Of a DNA stretch of 36,573 nt, positions 12,200-21,312 are shown one piece after another. A program made the position numbers and the translations under genes. Numbering within the stretch: position 1 is the stretch's first letter; each line of letters starts with the position of its first letter. This stretch comes from Mycoplasmataceae bacterium (GTDB lineage Bacteria; Bacillota_I; Bacilli_A; Mycoplasmatales; Mycoplasmoidaceae), in NCBI GenBank assembly GCA_031275175.1, contig JAISPD010000033.1, positions 1 to 36,573 of the forward strand, read 5' to 3'. The notes beneath the pieces are model-generated. The model did no database searches, was not told where the DNA came from, and saw nothing but the letters and a program-made list of their open reading frames with translations.

Positions 12200-12205
12200 T
12201 ATAAT
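12200..12205 (+). promoter_or_regulatory. -10 box of alanine dehydrogenase
   Basis: A perfect TATAAT lies 40 bases before the ATG at 12246, with AAGGAAG at 12234-12240 as ribosome binding site. No convincing -35 is seen. It faces away from the CIRCE-controlled clpB promoter. Confidence 0.55.
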
Positions 12206-12245
12206 TCATCTAAGGAAAAAAATAAAAAAATAAAGGAAGAAAAAT

Positions 12246-13403
12246 ATGAAAATCGGATTACCCAAAGAAATCAAAAATAATGAAAATCGTGTAGGTTTAA
12301 CACCTAAAGCCGTGGAAACACTGGTTAACAATGGTAACGAAGTGTTTGTAGAAACAAATGCTGGTATCGGTTCAGGTTTTAGTGATGATGAATACATTAA
12401 AGCTGGAGCTAAAATTTTACCATCTGCCGCACAAGTTTGAGACAATGAAATGGTTGTCAAAGTAAAAGAACCGTTAGAGAGCGAGTACAAATATTTTAAA
12501 CCAGGGCTATTATTGTTTACATATTTACACTTGGCTGATAATTTGCCATTGACTAAAGCTTTATTAGAAAAAAAAGTTACTGGTATAGCATATGAAACAA
12601 TGAGCAAAGATCATACTTTGCCGTTGTTAGCACCTATGTCCAGAGTTGCTGGTAGACGTGCTGCAATCATTGCTGCGACATTTTTAGAATCACATCGTGG
12701 TGGTAATGGTTTATTACCAGGTGGTGTTGATGATAATGATCCAAAAAAACCGACAACCGAAAAAGGTTTGTTTTTGATAATTGGAGGTGGTGTTGCTGGA
12801 TACAATGCTGCTTACACAGCTATGGGATTGGGAGCTAATGTTACTTTATTAGAACGTAACCCTGAAAGGATAAAAGTATTGAAGGTAGATAAAAGATTAG
12901 AAGCTTTAAGTGCTGTTTTCAATAATAAATTAGTTGTTGAAGAATCTAATGATACAAATATTAACAAATGAATTTCATCAGCTGATGCTTTAATTTCTAC
13001 CGTTTTAATTCCTGGAGCAAAGGCCCCTAAAGTTATTAAAACTCCAATGGTACAAAACATGAAACAAGGTGCTATCGTGATTGATATTGCTATTGATCAA
13101 GGTGGTTCAGTTGAAACCATTACTAAAATTACTACCCATGATGATCCTACCTACAATGTTCATGGAGTATCACATTATGCGGTTGCTAATATGCCAGGTG
13201 CTACCCCACGTACTTCTACAGCAGCTTTAGTCAATGCAACGACAGAATATGCTGTTAAACTCGCTAAAAATGGAATCAATAGTGCTTTAAGTGATAAAAC
13301 TATTTTTGAAGGTATTAATACAATTGATGGCAAACTTACATCTAAACCTGTGGCTGAAGCATTAAAATTGCAATTCACGGATGCAATGTCACTATTGAAA
13401 TAA
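12246..13403 (+). CDS. ald: Alanine dehydrogenase
   Basis: Ald interconverts pyruvate plus ammonia plus NADH with L-alanine and NAD+. The 385 residues begin [20 protein letters not shown], the diagnostic start of the family with the substrate-binding Arg. Further residues are the catalytic Lys in VVKVKEPL, the catalytic His in YLHLAD, the Rossmann motif GGGVAGYNA, the Asp in DIAIDQGG and the C-terminal [18 protein letters not shown], which is almost invariant in Ald. UGA encodes Trp in QVWDNE and NKWISS. All catalytic residues appear present. A segment between the substrate and nucleotide domains is a little longer than usual. Own promoter and ribosome binding site precede it. In a fermenting mollicute the likely role is to recycle NADH by making alanine. 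Confidence 0.93.
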
Positions 13404-13437
13404 TATCGCGTCAATAAAATTTATGAATTACTAATTT

Positions 13438-13899
13438 ATGATGTGTTTAATTGGTCAAGGCAGTGATACACATGAATTAGCAGAAATTTCTAAAACCACC
13501 ATTATTTTGGGTGGTTTTAGTTTAAAAACTAATTGAAGAATCATTTCATTTTCTGATGGTGACATCGTTTTACATGCCATTGCTAATGCCATTCTTGGAG
13601 CATTGCAATTAGGAGACATTGGTAAATATTTCAAAGATACAGACTATAAAAATAAAGGTATTAGTTCAATAAATATTGTTAATTTTGCGTTACAAAAATT
13701 GCGAGCTTCAAAATATAAATTAGTAAATGTAGATTTAACCATTACCTGTGAGAATATCCTATTAGGTGCTAATAAAGAACTAATTCAAAATTCACTTTGT
13801 AAAATTTTAAAGACAAAACTAGTTAATGTTAAAGCTACAAGGTTTGAACATCCGTCAAATTTGATTAAGTGCGATGCCGTTATTTTAATTAAAAAATAA
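13438..13899 (+). CDS. ispF: 2-C-methyl-D-erythritol 2,4-cyclodiphosphate synthase
   Basis: IspF closes the cyclodiphosphate ring in the MEP pathway of isoprenoid synthesis, using a zinc ion in a trimer. The 153-residue product has the zinc ligands of the family, GQGSDTHEL (Asp and His) and the His of SDGDIVLHAIANAILGA, then LGDIGKYFKDTD and the nucleotide-binding NVDLTI and VNVKAT. The end is divergent: the usual TTEKLGFTGRGEG turn is replaced by a shorter RFEHPSNLIKC. Two adjacent ATGs (13438, 13441) can start it and no ribosome binding site is visible. Translation may follow from ald, 34 bases upstream. ispD lies one gene downstream. Confidence 0.88.
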
Positions 13900-13902
13900 C
13901 TT

Positions 13903-13908
13903 TATAAT
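13903..13908 (+). promoter_or_regulatory. folD -10 box, predicted leaderless start
   Basis: A perfect TATAAT is placed three bases after the ispF stop and exactly seven bases before the folD ATG at 13916. Transcription should start at or next to the ATG. No strong -35 is seen at the right distance. Confidence 0.6.
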
Positions 13909-13915
13909 CTTGATT

Positions 13916-14773
13916 ATGATTATCATTGATGGTAAGAAAGTTTCTCAAGAAATTTGTGCACAATTAGAATTACAAGTCGAACAATTTAAATCATTGGATA
14001 TCATTCCTACATTAGCCATTATTCAATTGGGCTCTAATTTTGCTAGTAATGTCTACATTCGTAATAAAATTCGTTTAGCAGATGAATTAGGAATTGCGAC
14101 TAAACTGCATAAGTTACCCATTGATACAACTAATGATGCGTTACTAACATTGATTAAGCAATTAAATGAAGATGCTCAAATTAATGGAATTTTAGTGCAA
14201 ATGCCTTTACCTGCACACATTTCAGAGGCAAACATAATTGCTAACATCAACCCTAATAAAGATGTTGATTGTTTTCATTTGGAAAACATTGGTAAATTGT
14301 GAACTGCCCGTAAATCAGAAATTCATTTAAAACCATGTACACCAGCAGGAATAATTGAATTACTTAAACATTATCACATTAAAATTTTAGGACAAAAAGT
14401 GGTGGTTATAGGTAGGAGTAATATTGTAGGTAAACCGATGGCGTCCTTATTATTGTTGGATGATGCAACAGTGACCTTGTGTCATTCTAAAACACAAAGG
14501 TTACATGAGATTTGCCGAGGTGCTGATATATTGATTTCAGCGATTGGTAAACCAAAATTTATTGATGCAACTTATGTAAAAAAAGGGGCTACGGTTATCG
14601 ATGTCGGCATGAATCGCGATAAAGATGGACAGTTATGTGGTGATGTAGACTTTGTGCAAGTTAGTAAAATTGTTAACTACATTACACCTGTGCCTGGTGG
14701 AGTTGGGCCAATGACAGTTACAATGTTGATGAAAAATTTAATTGAATTAACTAAAATACAACGAAGTATTTAA
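13916..14773 (+). CDS. folD: Bifunctional methylenetetrahydrofolate dehydrogenase/cyclohydrolase
   Basis: FolD interconverts 5,10-methylene- and 10-formyl-tetrahydrofolate, supplying one-carbon units for formyl-Met-tRNA and nucleotides. The 285 residues include the catalytic Tyr and Lys in [27 protein letters not shown], the nucleotide-binding [13 protein letters not shown], and [12 protein letters not shown]. The motif KDVDGF is here KDVDCF, a Gly to Cys change beside the conserved Asp. The start is the ATG at 13916; a TTG at 13910 is in frame but lies inside the space between -10 and transcription start. UGA gives Trp in GKLWTAR. It sits between ispF and ispD although it is not in their pathway. 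Confidence 0.95.
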
Positions 14774-14786
14774 TGCTGAGTAATAT

Positions 14787-15443
14787 ATGGTATATGCGAT
14801 TATTTTAGCTGCTGGGATTGGGAAACGTTTCAAATACACTCCTATAAAACCTTTGTACCTTGTTAAAGGTAAACCCTTATTTTTACATTCAATTGATACT
14901 TTTATTACTAATAAAAAAATTGACAAAGTTTTATTAGTAATAAATAAAAATTATTTAATTCATTATCAAAAATATTTGCAGAAAACCAAATATAAAAATG
15001 TATTAATTTGTTTTGGAGATGTTAGTGCACGTTGAAAATCACTAATTAAAGGTGTGCAGTTCGCAAATAATCATTTCAAACTTCAACCGCAAGACATACT
15101 TGTTACACACGATGCAGCAAGGATTAATGTATCGCGTAAAATCATTGATAAAAATATTGAAATTGCTCGTAAATATGGGTTTGCTTCAACAGTATTATCA
15201 TTACATGATTCAATTGTAGAAGTCAAAGAACAAATCAAATATTTAGAACGTTCACATAAATATATAGTACAAACTCCGCAAACTATTCAATATCGATTTT
15301 GAAGTATATTAAATCCAAAAAATCAAAAAACTATTACTGATTTATTTACATACTTAAATATTAAATTAACCTCAAAAAATCTTGTAAATGGTGATTTACA
15401 AAACTTTAAAATTACAACAATTGAGGACTTAAAACTTATTTAA
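14787..15443 (+). CDS. ispD: 2-C-methyl-D-erythritol 4-phosphate cytidylyltransferase
   Basis: IspD transfers CMP from CTP to methylerythritol 4-phosphate, the third step of the MEP pathway. The 218-residue protein has the nucleotidyltransferase start ILAAGIGKRF, a Lys-Pro pair in PIKPLYLVKGKPL, HDAARINVS (the metal-binding Asp) and VQTPQTIQYRF, all characteristic of IspD. The related TarI enzymes share these motifs, but the neighbouring ispF favours IspD. UGA gives Trp in SARWKSL and YRFWSIL. There is no clear ribosome binding site; it starts 13 bases after folD. The final eight bases overlap the stop of the convergent hydrolase gene. Confidence 0.87.
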
Positions 15444-16242
15444 CGAAGCTCAGCACTTCTTCAATAAATTGTTGTAGTTCTTCTTCAAAAATTAAGTGAC
15501 CAGAATGCATAAATTCATAAGTAACTAATAAATCACTTGGCATATGCTTTTTAAAAAATTTTATTGTATGTTTAGGTGGAATAGTTTTATCATAATGTCC
15601 CACCATTAGTAATGTAGGAACTTTAATATTCTTTTGAGCTTTTTTAACATTAGTAAGTAGACTAAAAGAGAGATTTTTAAACAGTTTTTTCATATTGACT
15701 CAATTAGCTAATTGAAATTCTAATTGTTTTTTACTCAACTCTACCCATAGTGGGTTTTGTAAAAATTTTGACAAATTTTCTGGAGCATACAAACACTTTA
15801 ATAAACGATTTTTTTGTTTCATATTTCTTGGATAAAAAATGTACAAATTTTTAAGCCCAGCATGCATAGCTGCTGGATTTGCTGGGCATAATAAAAATAA
15901 TTTTTTAATTTTATTAGGAATGATATTAGCCACAATTGAAACTAATGCCCCACCCATTGAATGCCCCATTAAATAAAAGTTATTTAATTTTTTAAATTCG
16001 ATGTAAGACACAATGTAGTCAGCTAACTTTTTAGTTTTTAAATCTTCTGGTGTTACACCTTCAGTGTTACTACCATGTCCCGGTAAATCGATCATGTATA
16101 CATTAAAATATTTTGCTAATTCTCTACTAGCAGTGAAATAACCATGTTCAACACAAAAACCATGAATGAATAATAAGTCACCTAAACAAGTGTTTTTATT
16201 GGTACACGGAATTATGAATTCTTTAAATGTAGTAGGTAGCAT
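15436..16242 (-). CDS. Alpha/beta hydrolase, lysophospholipase-like
   Basis: The 268-residue protein has the full alpha/beta hydrolase layout: oxyanion-hole LFIHGFCVEHG, DLPGHGSNTEG, the nucleophile elbow GHSMGG with Ser near residue 95, the catalytic Asp region GHYDKTIP and the catalytic His in HSGHLIF. The fold subgroup looks like monoacylglycerol lipases and lysophospholipases (serine aminopeptidase S33 group). There is no signal peptide, so it is cytoplasmic. UGA gives Trp in LANWVN. It follows the DhaL-DhaM gene by eight bases, so it is probably co-transcribed. A link to glycerol or glyceride use is conceivable but not shown. Substrate cannot be told from sequence. Confidence 0.85.
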
Positions 16243-16250
16243 GATTGATT

Positions 16251-17330
16251 TTACTTATTAATTTTAGCCTGTGATTCAACAATTTCACAAAGTTCTTTAG
16301 CACTATTTGTATTATTACTTGAAACCGCAATCATAATTCCTTCTAGAAAAGCACAATTAGCAATTTTAATACGAGTAGCATATTCTGGAATTAGATTGAT
16401 GGCCATTTCTGCATTCATTTTTGATGAACCTAAATCATAAATAATTAATACTTCTGCATCAGTAGCTAGTTTTTGAATTGTTTCTTTAATTTCATATGGA
16501 TTAGTGCCAAATGATTTACCTTGTTCTATTCCGGCAACATATGCAAAAGCAAAATCAGCTGTTTTCATTTCATTAGCAAACTCTCACATAGCTTTTGCTA
16601 GTGCTAAACTATGAGAAATCATTAAAATACTTACATTTTTAGTGATTGGTAGCAACGAATACTTGTTTGTTTCATTTTGATTATGCACTTCACTTTTTAA
16701 TGAATCATTTTTGTTTTCTTCTGGAGTCATTTGATTAATTTTTGCCAACGCTGAAAAAATGATGGCAACCGAACAGGCCCCTGGATCCATGTGGCCGATT
16801 GATCTTTCTCCTAAATATGACGCTCTTCCTTTGGTGGCTAACATTTTAATTGTAGCTTCAGCGCCATCTTTAGCTGCGACAGCTGCTTTAGTAAAATCTA
16901 AAATTTCTGGTGTAGTCTTTAAAGCAGCAATTGTTGGGTATAAAGCATCCAACATGGTTTTTTCACCAATCTTAGATTTTCCTAGTTGACACATACGTGT
17001 GTATGCCGTTTCCAGTGCATTAGCTAAATCTTCATTAACAATTTTAGTTTTACCTTTTAAAACTGTGGCTAACGCCATGAAAGCTGTACCTAAAATTGGA
17101 CCCGAACTACCACCAACTTTAGACATCAATTGTTGAGCACAAATCATTAAATCTTTTTCAATCAAGCTTTCATTTGTAAAATTACTAACTTGACTTAATA
17201 TAGCTTGAAAACCTCTAACGATGTTTGAACCATGATCACCATCACCGATAGAAGCATCAAGTTTGTTTAAATTATCTTCGTTTAGTACTAAATTGTCAGT
17301 AATCACTTTTATATATTGTGTAATTTTCAT
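16251..17330 (-). CDS. Fused DhaL-DhaM dihydroxyacetone kinase protein
   Basis: One 359-residue frame joins two subunits of the PTS-dependent dihydroxyacetone kinase that are usually separate. Residues 1-205 are DhaL, the ADP-binding subunit, with DGDHGSNIVRG at about 30 (Mg-ADP-binding Asp cluster) and GGSSGP at about 73. A low-complexity Asn/Glu/Lys linker follows. Residues 230-359 are DhaM, an EIIA-Man-like domain, with MISHS (His240 is the expected phosphorylated histidine), GKSFGTNPYEI and IIYDLGSSKMNAEMA. The junction crosses a UGA-Trp codon in KAMWEFA, so a standard-code reading would show two genes. Start is the ATG at 17330. DhaK, which holds the substrate, is not in this window. An alternative is that it serves another kinase partner. 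Confidence 0.87.
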
Positions 17331-17386
17331 AATCAATAATTTATTAATTATAAGTTTTTATGAGGATAAATCATATTTAAGGTCTT

Positions 17387-17527
17387 ATGTACTTTTTATT
17401 TAATGTTGCACTTGCAATTGGAATTTGGAATTTTTGACGAAATATCTGGGAAGTTAGGGGTTTACTTAACCAATTAGATTATTTTCTTAATTTGCTAGTT
17501 GAGTTTATATTTTCAAATCAAATATAA
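17387..17527 (+). CDS. Possible 46-residue hydrophobic peptide
   Basis: A small frame starts with MYFLFNVALAIGIWNFW, is hydrophobic at its start and middle, and is preceded by AAGG four bases before the ATG. It reads one UGA as Trp. Against it, two of three Trp codons are UGG, unlike most genes here, and its end covers the tsaC promoter. It may be chance. Confidence 0.25.
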
Positions 17528-17528
17528 T
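17499..17528 (+). promoter_or_regulatory. tsaC promoter
   Basis: TTGAGT at 17499-17504 and a perfect TATAAT at 17523-17528 are separated by 18 bases. The predicted leader is about 8-9 bases, too short for a normal ribosome binding site before the ATG at 17544. Confidence 0.65.
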
Positions 17529-17543
17529 CACCAAGAATAAACT

Positions 17544-18101
17544 ATGAGACTGTACGACTGAAGTGAAATTGATCAAATTGTATTTGAATTAAAAAATCAT
17601 AAAGTAGCAGTTGTCGAAACTGATACTGTAATTGGATTAATTAGTCTTAATGCTAATCTAATTTACACCATTAAAAAACGCAGTCAGAATAAAAAAATTA
17701 TTCGTTTCATCACTAAAATAAGTGATGTCAAAGGATTAAGCGAAGCAGAGCAAGCAATTATCAAACCATATTGACCTGGTGGATTGACAATTATTAAGCA
17801 TAATATTAGTTATCGCATTCCCAATCATCAAAAATTATTAGAATTAATTAGTAAAGTAGATTTCGTTTATTCATCTAGTGCCAATATTTCAGGCAACAAT
17901 CCGATACTTCATACACAAGACGCTATAAATATTTTTAAAAAACATAATTTCGATATAGTCATTGTTGATGGACATCAATTAGGCGAAAGACCATCTACCA
18001 TTATAGATTTAGATCGCATCAAAGTATTGAGGATTGGAACAATTAATCCAGAACCCATAATCAAGCAATTAAAAGATATAAAATCATCGTCAAATATTTA
18101 A
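17544..18101 (+). CDS. tsaC: Threonylcarbamoyl-AMP synthase (YrdC/Sua5 family)
   Basis: TsaC makes threonylcarbamoyl-AMP from threonine, bicarbonate and ATP, the first step of the t6A37 modification of ANN-decoding tRNAs. The 185 residues show VAVVETDTVIGL, a basic KKRSQNKK patch, the substrate-binding PYWPGGLTII, SSANISGN and RPSTIIDL, all hallmarks of the family. UGA gives Trp in YDWSEI and PYWPGG. It lacks the extra C-terminal domain of Sua5. It stands alone between a minus-strand operon and the ABC transporter operon and has its own promoter. MtaB at 1971 would act on the t6A made through this enzyme. Confidence 0.9.
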
Positions 18102-18110
18102 TTAAATATT
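18093..18110. repeat. 18-base perfect AT palindrome at the tsaC stop
   Basis: AATATTTAATTAAATATT is its own reverse complement and spans the tsaC stop codon. It could form a weak hairpin that slows transcription before the BMP operon, or could be chance in AT-rich DNA. No U-tract follows. Confidence 0.3.
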
Positions 18111-18154
18111 ACTCATATTTTTGTTGTATATTATTTGTGGAAGACTAAAATTTT

Positions 18155-19702
18155 ATGGGAATAAATTGAAACAGAAATCCATTAAAATTATTTGGTGGTC
18201 TTAGTGCCTTAATTATTAGTTTCGGAATCGTTTTTGGTTTAGCATTTACTAGTAATCACAATCGGTTTATTGATCTTGACAATCCTAAACAAACAATCAG
18301 TTATTATGAGGATACACCACAACAAACAAAATGAAATGTTGTTGGTGCTGATCCAACTCAAGCATGATTTCCTGATGCCACTAAAGTAGATTTGAACAAC
18401 CAAACTAATAAACAACAAAAATATGATTATGGAGCATTAGTGATTGATGGCGCGTCACATCAAGTTTTAGATAAAAGTTTTAATCAAAGTGGATACCAAG
18501 GATTGGTAGATTGAATTTGAACTGATAATTGATGAAATAATCGTCAAACAATTAATAATTTATTACCGCCATCAACTTCCTACAATGCTAGTAGTGTTGG
18601 CTCTGCTAATGGTGTTAAACCACCATCAGATGATGTAAATATTTTTTGACAAGTTTATTCTCGTTTAGTTGAAAGCAATCATAAATCATTGGTGCTTCCT
18701 GGTTACATGCATCAGAACGCATTGGGCACTTTCAAACAAAAGGATCTGGTAAATTATTCAAAATGTGGTTATATTTTATTAGATGCTAATACATCTGATG
18801 ATTTGAACATTGCTTCAATAATTTTCCGTGCAGATGAAGCAGCTTTTATGACAGGGATTGCGGTGTCTCAATATTTAAATGATAATTTTAATGAATATCG
18901 CGGTAATGGTGGTTTGTGTATTGGTACATTTGGAGGGTTAGCGATTCCTTCAGTGACCATCTACATGGGAGGAATTGAATATGGTGTTAAAGTTTACAAT
19001 GACAACATTGAACAAATTGCTAATTATTATCAACAAAACCCCCAATTTGCAAACGGTGTAGATTGAAGTGATCCAGATGAACATAAAATTCATCTTATTA
19101 ATCTTGGGGGGATGGATTCATATTTTAGTAATTCATTTTCGATTGGCGATGGTAAAACTACAGTGCAATCATTATTACAATATGGAGCAGATGCAATTTT
19201 ACCAGTTGCTGGGCCACAAACTATTGACACCGTGAAAGAAATCAAAGCTCAAAATTCAAATTGTGTTGTGATTGGTGTAGATACTGCGCAAGAGAACGAC
19301 AACACTATTAACGAAAAAAGTTCTTTTAAGGATGCTGCCGGTAATCAAGATATTATTAAATTTTCTGCTACGAAAAATATTTCAAGCATTACATCGCAAA
19401 TTCTTTCATTATCCATGGCTAAACAAGCAACTAATGATCAAACGGATGTTCAAGTTGGTACTTATGGATATCTAACAGTTGCAGACATTAGAAATCGTGG
19501 GATTGAGCCAACCAAAAATTCATGACCTTATTTGTTAGAATTTATTAAAGCTACGACTCAAAATACACCAGCTCCAGATCAAGATCCATATGATTTTATC
19601 TTAGCACAATTACAAAGTTTTCCTATAGATGATGAGAGCAACATTGATTATTTTGATACAGATCATTTGTCAAGCCCAGAGTATATGCAATTCAGAGTAT
19701 AA
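18155..19702 (+). CDS. BMP-family nucleoside-binding protein, N-terminally anchored
   Basis: This is the solute-binding part of a BMP/Med-type ABC transporter, usually importing purine nucleosides. The 515-residue protein has the family segment DGASHQVLDKSFNQSGYQGL near residue 100, a GGLCIGTFGG stretch and the ligand-domain ADAILPVAGPQ. Its N-terminus (residues about 10-30) is a single hydrophobic segment ending AFTSN, with no lipobox cysteine, so it would be held by a signal anchor or be released rather than be a lipoprotein. It has many UGA-Trp codons; one stretch has three near TDNWW. It is followed after four bases by the ATPase gene. Possible -10: TATATT at 18127-18132. Confidence 0.85.
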
Positions 19703-19706
19703 AAAA

Positions 19707-21311
19707 ATGTCAGTAAATAACTTAAAAAAATTATCTAAAGCTAAACATGCTGGACAAAAATATGCTGTTGAAATGTTGGGTATAACCAAAACATTTGCTA
19801 ATGGAATTATTGCCAACCAGGATTTTGATTTAAGTGTTAAACCAAATACAATTCATGCACTCATTGGCGAAAATGGTGCTGGGAAATCAACCTTAATGTC
19901 AATATTATTTGGAATTTATCATCCAGATAATGGCAAGATCAAAATTAATGGGGCGGAAGTTAAATTTAATTCACCGCATGATGCTACTCAAATAGGTTTG
20001 GGAATGGTACATCAACATTTTAAATTAATTCCAGTTTTTTCCATTCTTAAGAATATCGTATTAGGCGCTGAAGTAACTAGTCGTTTTGGATTTTTAAATA
20101 TGCGTAAAGCCAAAACTAAGATTATGGCTTTGTCTGAAAAATATAACCTACCTATAAATTTAAATCGCAAGATCAATGAAACCAGCGTTGGTGAACAACA
20201 ACGAGTGGAAATTCTTAAGTTATTGTACCATGATTCTCACATACTAATTTTTGATGAACCTACCGCAGTTTTAAGCGATAGTGAAATCAAAGTCTTTTTG
20301 CAAATGTTGCTCCATTTTAAAAAGCAAGGCAAAACAATCATCATCATTACACATAAACTAAATGAAGTAAAGGAAGTGGCAGATTATGCAACAATTATAC
20401 GCCATGGTAAAAAGGTGGGGGATTTTGATGTAAAAAAAACTTCAGTTCAAGTTATGACAGATGCAATGGTAGGGTGTCATTTGCATATTGAAAAAAATAC
20501 CATGTTAAATTTTCAAACTGAACGACGCCCAGTAATTTTAAAAGTAGAAGATTTACATGCGCTAAATGTAGGTGGTCATAAAATTGAAGCATTAAAAGGT
20601 ATTTCCTTCAATGTGCATGCAGGTGAAATTTTAGGAATTGCAGGAGTGGAAGGTAATGGACAAACAGAATTGGCAATGCTGATTGGGGGTTTATTAAGAC
20701 CAACAAGTGGTCAAATTAGTTTACTAACAGATACCAATACTTACACACAATTAAATCATTTATCAGTCAAAGAACATTATCGTCATGGGATTGCGCACGT
20801 TCCCGAAGATCGTCATAAATACGGTTTATTACTAGATGAAACAGTGGCATTTAATTGTGTTGCACCATTAATTAATGAGAAACCGTTCTCACGATTTGGT
20901 TTCATTAATAAACAAGCTATTAGAGAATACGCTACTAACATTTGTACCCAATTTGATGTTCGTGGTGCCAAAGGTGGTAAAAACATCGCTCGTAGTTTAT
21001 CGGGGGGGAATCAACAAAAATTAGTATTTGGGCGAGAAATTAGTCGACCACATAAACTAATTGTTTATGTGCAACCAACACGCGGATTAGATTTTGGTGC
21101 AATTCAAAAAATTCATAAAGATATTGTCAAAGACGCTAAGCATGGAGCTGCAGTTATTTTGATTTCGTATGAACTTGATGAAATTTTTAATGTTGCCACA
21201 AATGTGATTGCACTTCTTAAAGGCAGAATTACCTATTACGGTGCTGTTAAAAAAACTAATCGATCAATGTTAGGCAATTATATTTCGCTTCACGAAGGGG
21301 CAACTTCTTAA
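19707..21311 (+). CDS. Nucleoside ABC transporter ATPase, two nucleotide-binding domains
   Basis: The 534-residue protein contains two ABC cassettes in tandem, as in RbsA/NupA-type importers. Domain 1 has Walker A GENGAGKST, signature SVGEQQRVE and Walker B ILIFDEPTA. Domain 2 has a degenerate Walker A GVEGNGQTE, signature LSGGNQQK, and Walker B with Gln in place of the catalytic Glu (VYVQPTRGLD), so ATP hydrolysis is probably confined to one site; this asymmetry is typical of the family. The start at 19707 lies four bases after the binding-protein stop; an upstream in-frame ATG at 19629 lies inside that gene. Its stop is one base ahead of the first permease. Confidence 0.93.
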   Translation: MSVNNLKKLSKAKHAGQKYAVEMLGITKTFANGIIANQDFDLSVKPNTIHALIGENGAGKSTLMSILFGIYHPDNGKIKINGAEVKFNSPHDATQIGLGMVHQHFKLIPVFSILKNIVLGAEVTSRFGFLNMRKAKTKIMALSEKYNLPINLNRKINETSVGEQQRVEILKLLYHDSHILIFDEPTAVLSDSEIKVFLQMLLHFKKQGKTIIIITHKLNEVKEVADYATIIRHGKKVGDFDVKKTSVQVMTDAMVGCHLHIEKNTMLNFQTERRPVILKVEDLHALNVGGHKIEALKGISFNVHAGEILGIAGVEGNGQTELAMLIGGLLRPTSGQISLLTDTNTYTQLNHLSVKEHYRHGIAHVPEDRHKYGLLLDETVAFNCVAPLINEKPFSRFGFINKQAIREYATNICTQFDVRGAKGGKNIARSLSGGNQQKLVFGREISRPHKLIVYVQPTRGLDFGAIQKIHKDIVKDAKHGAAVILISYELDEIFNVATNVIALLKGRITYYGAVKKTNRSMLGNYISLHEGATS

Positions 21312-21312
21312 T

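Noticed and set aside
13910-13915. TTG at 13910 as start of folD
   Set aside because: It lies between the -10 and the predicted transcription start; the ATG at 13916 matches the family start.
18102-18154. Possible purine riboswitch ahead of the nucleoside transporter operon
   Set aside because: The space between tsaC and the binding-protein gene is about 50 bases and the leader after the -10 about 20, too short for an aptamer.
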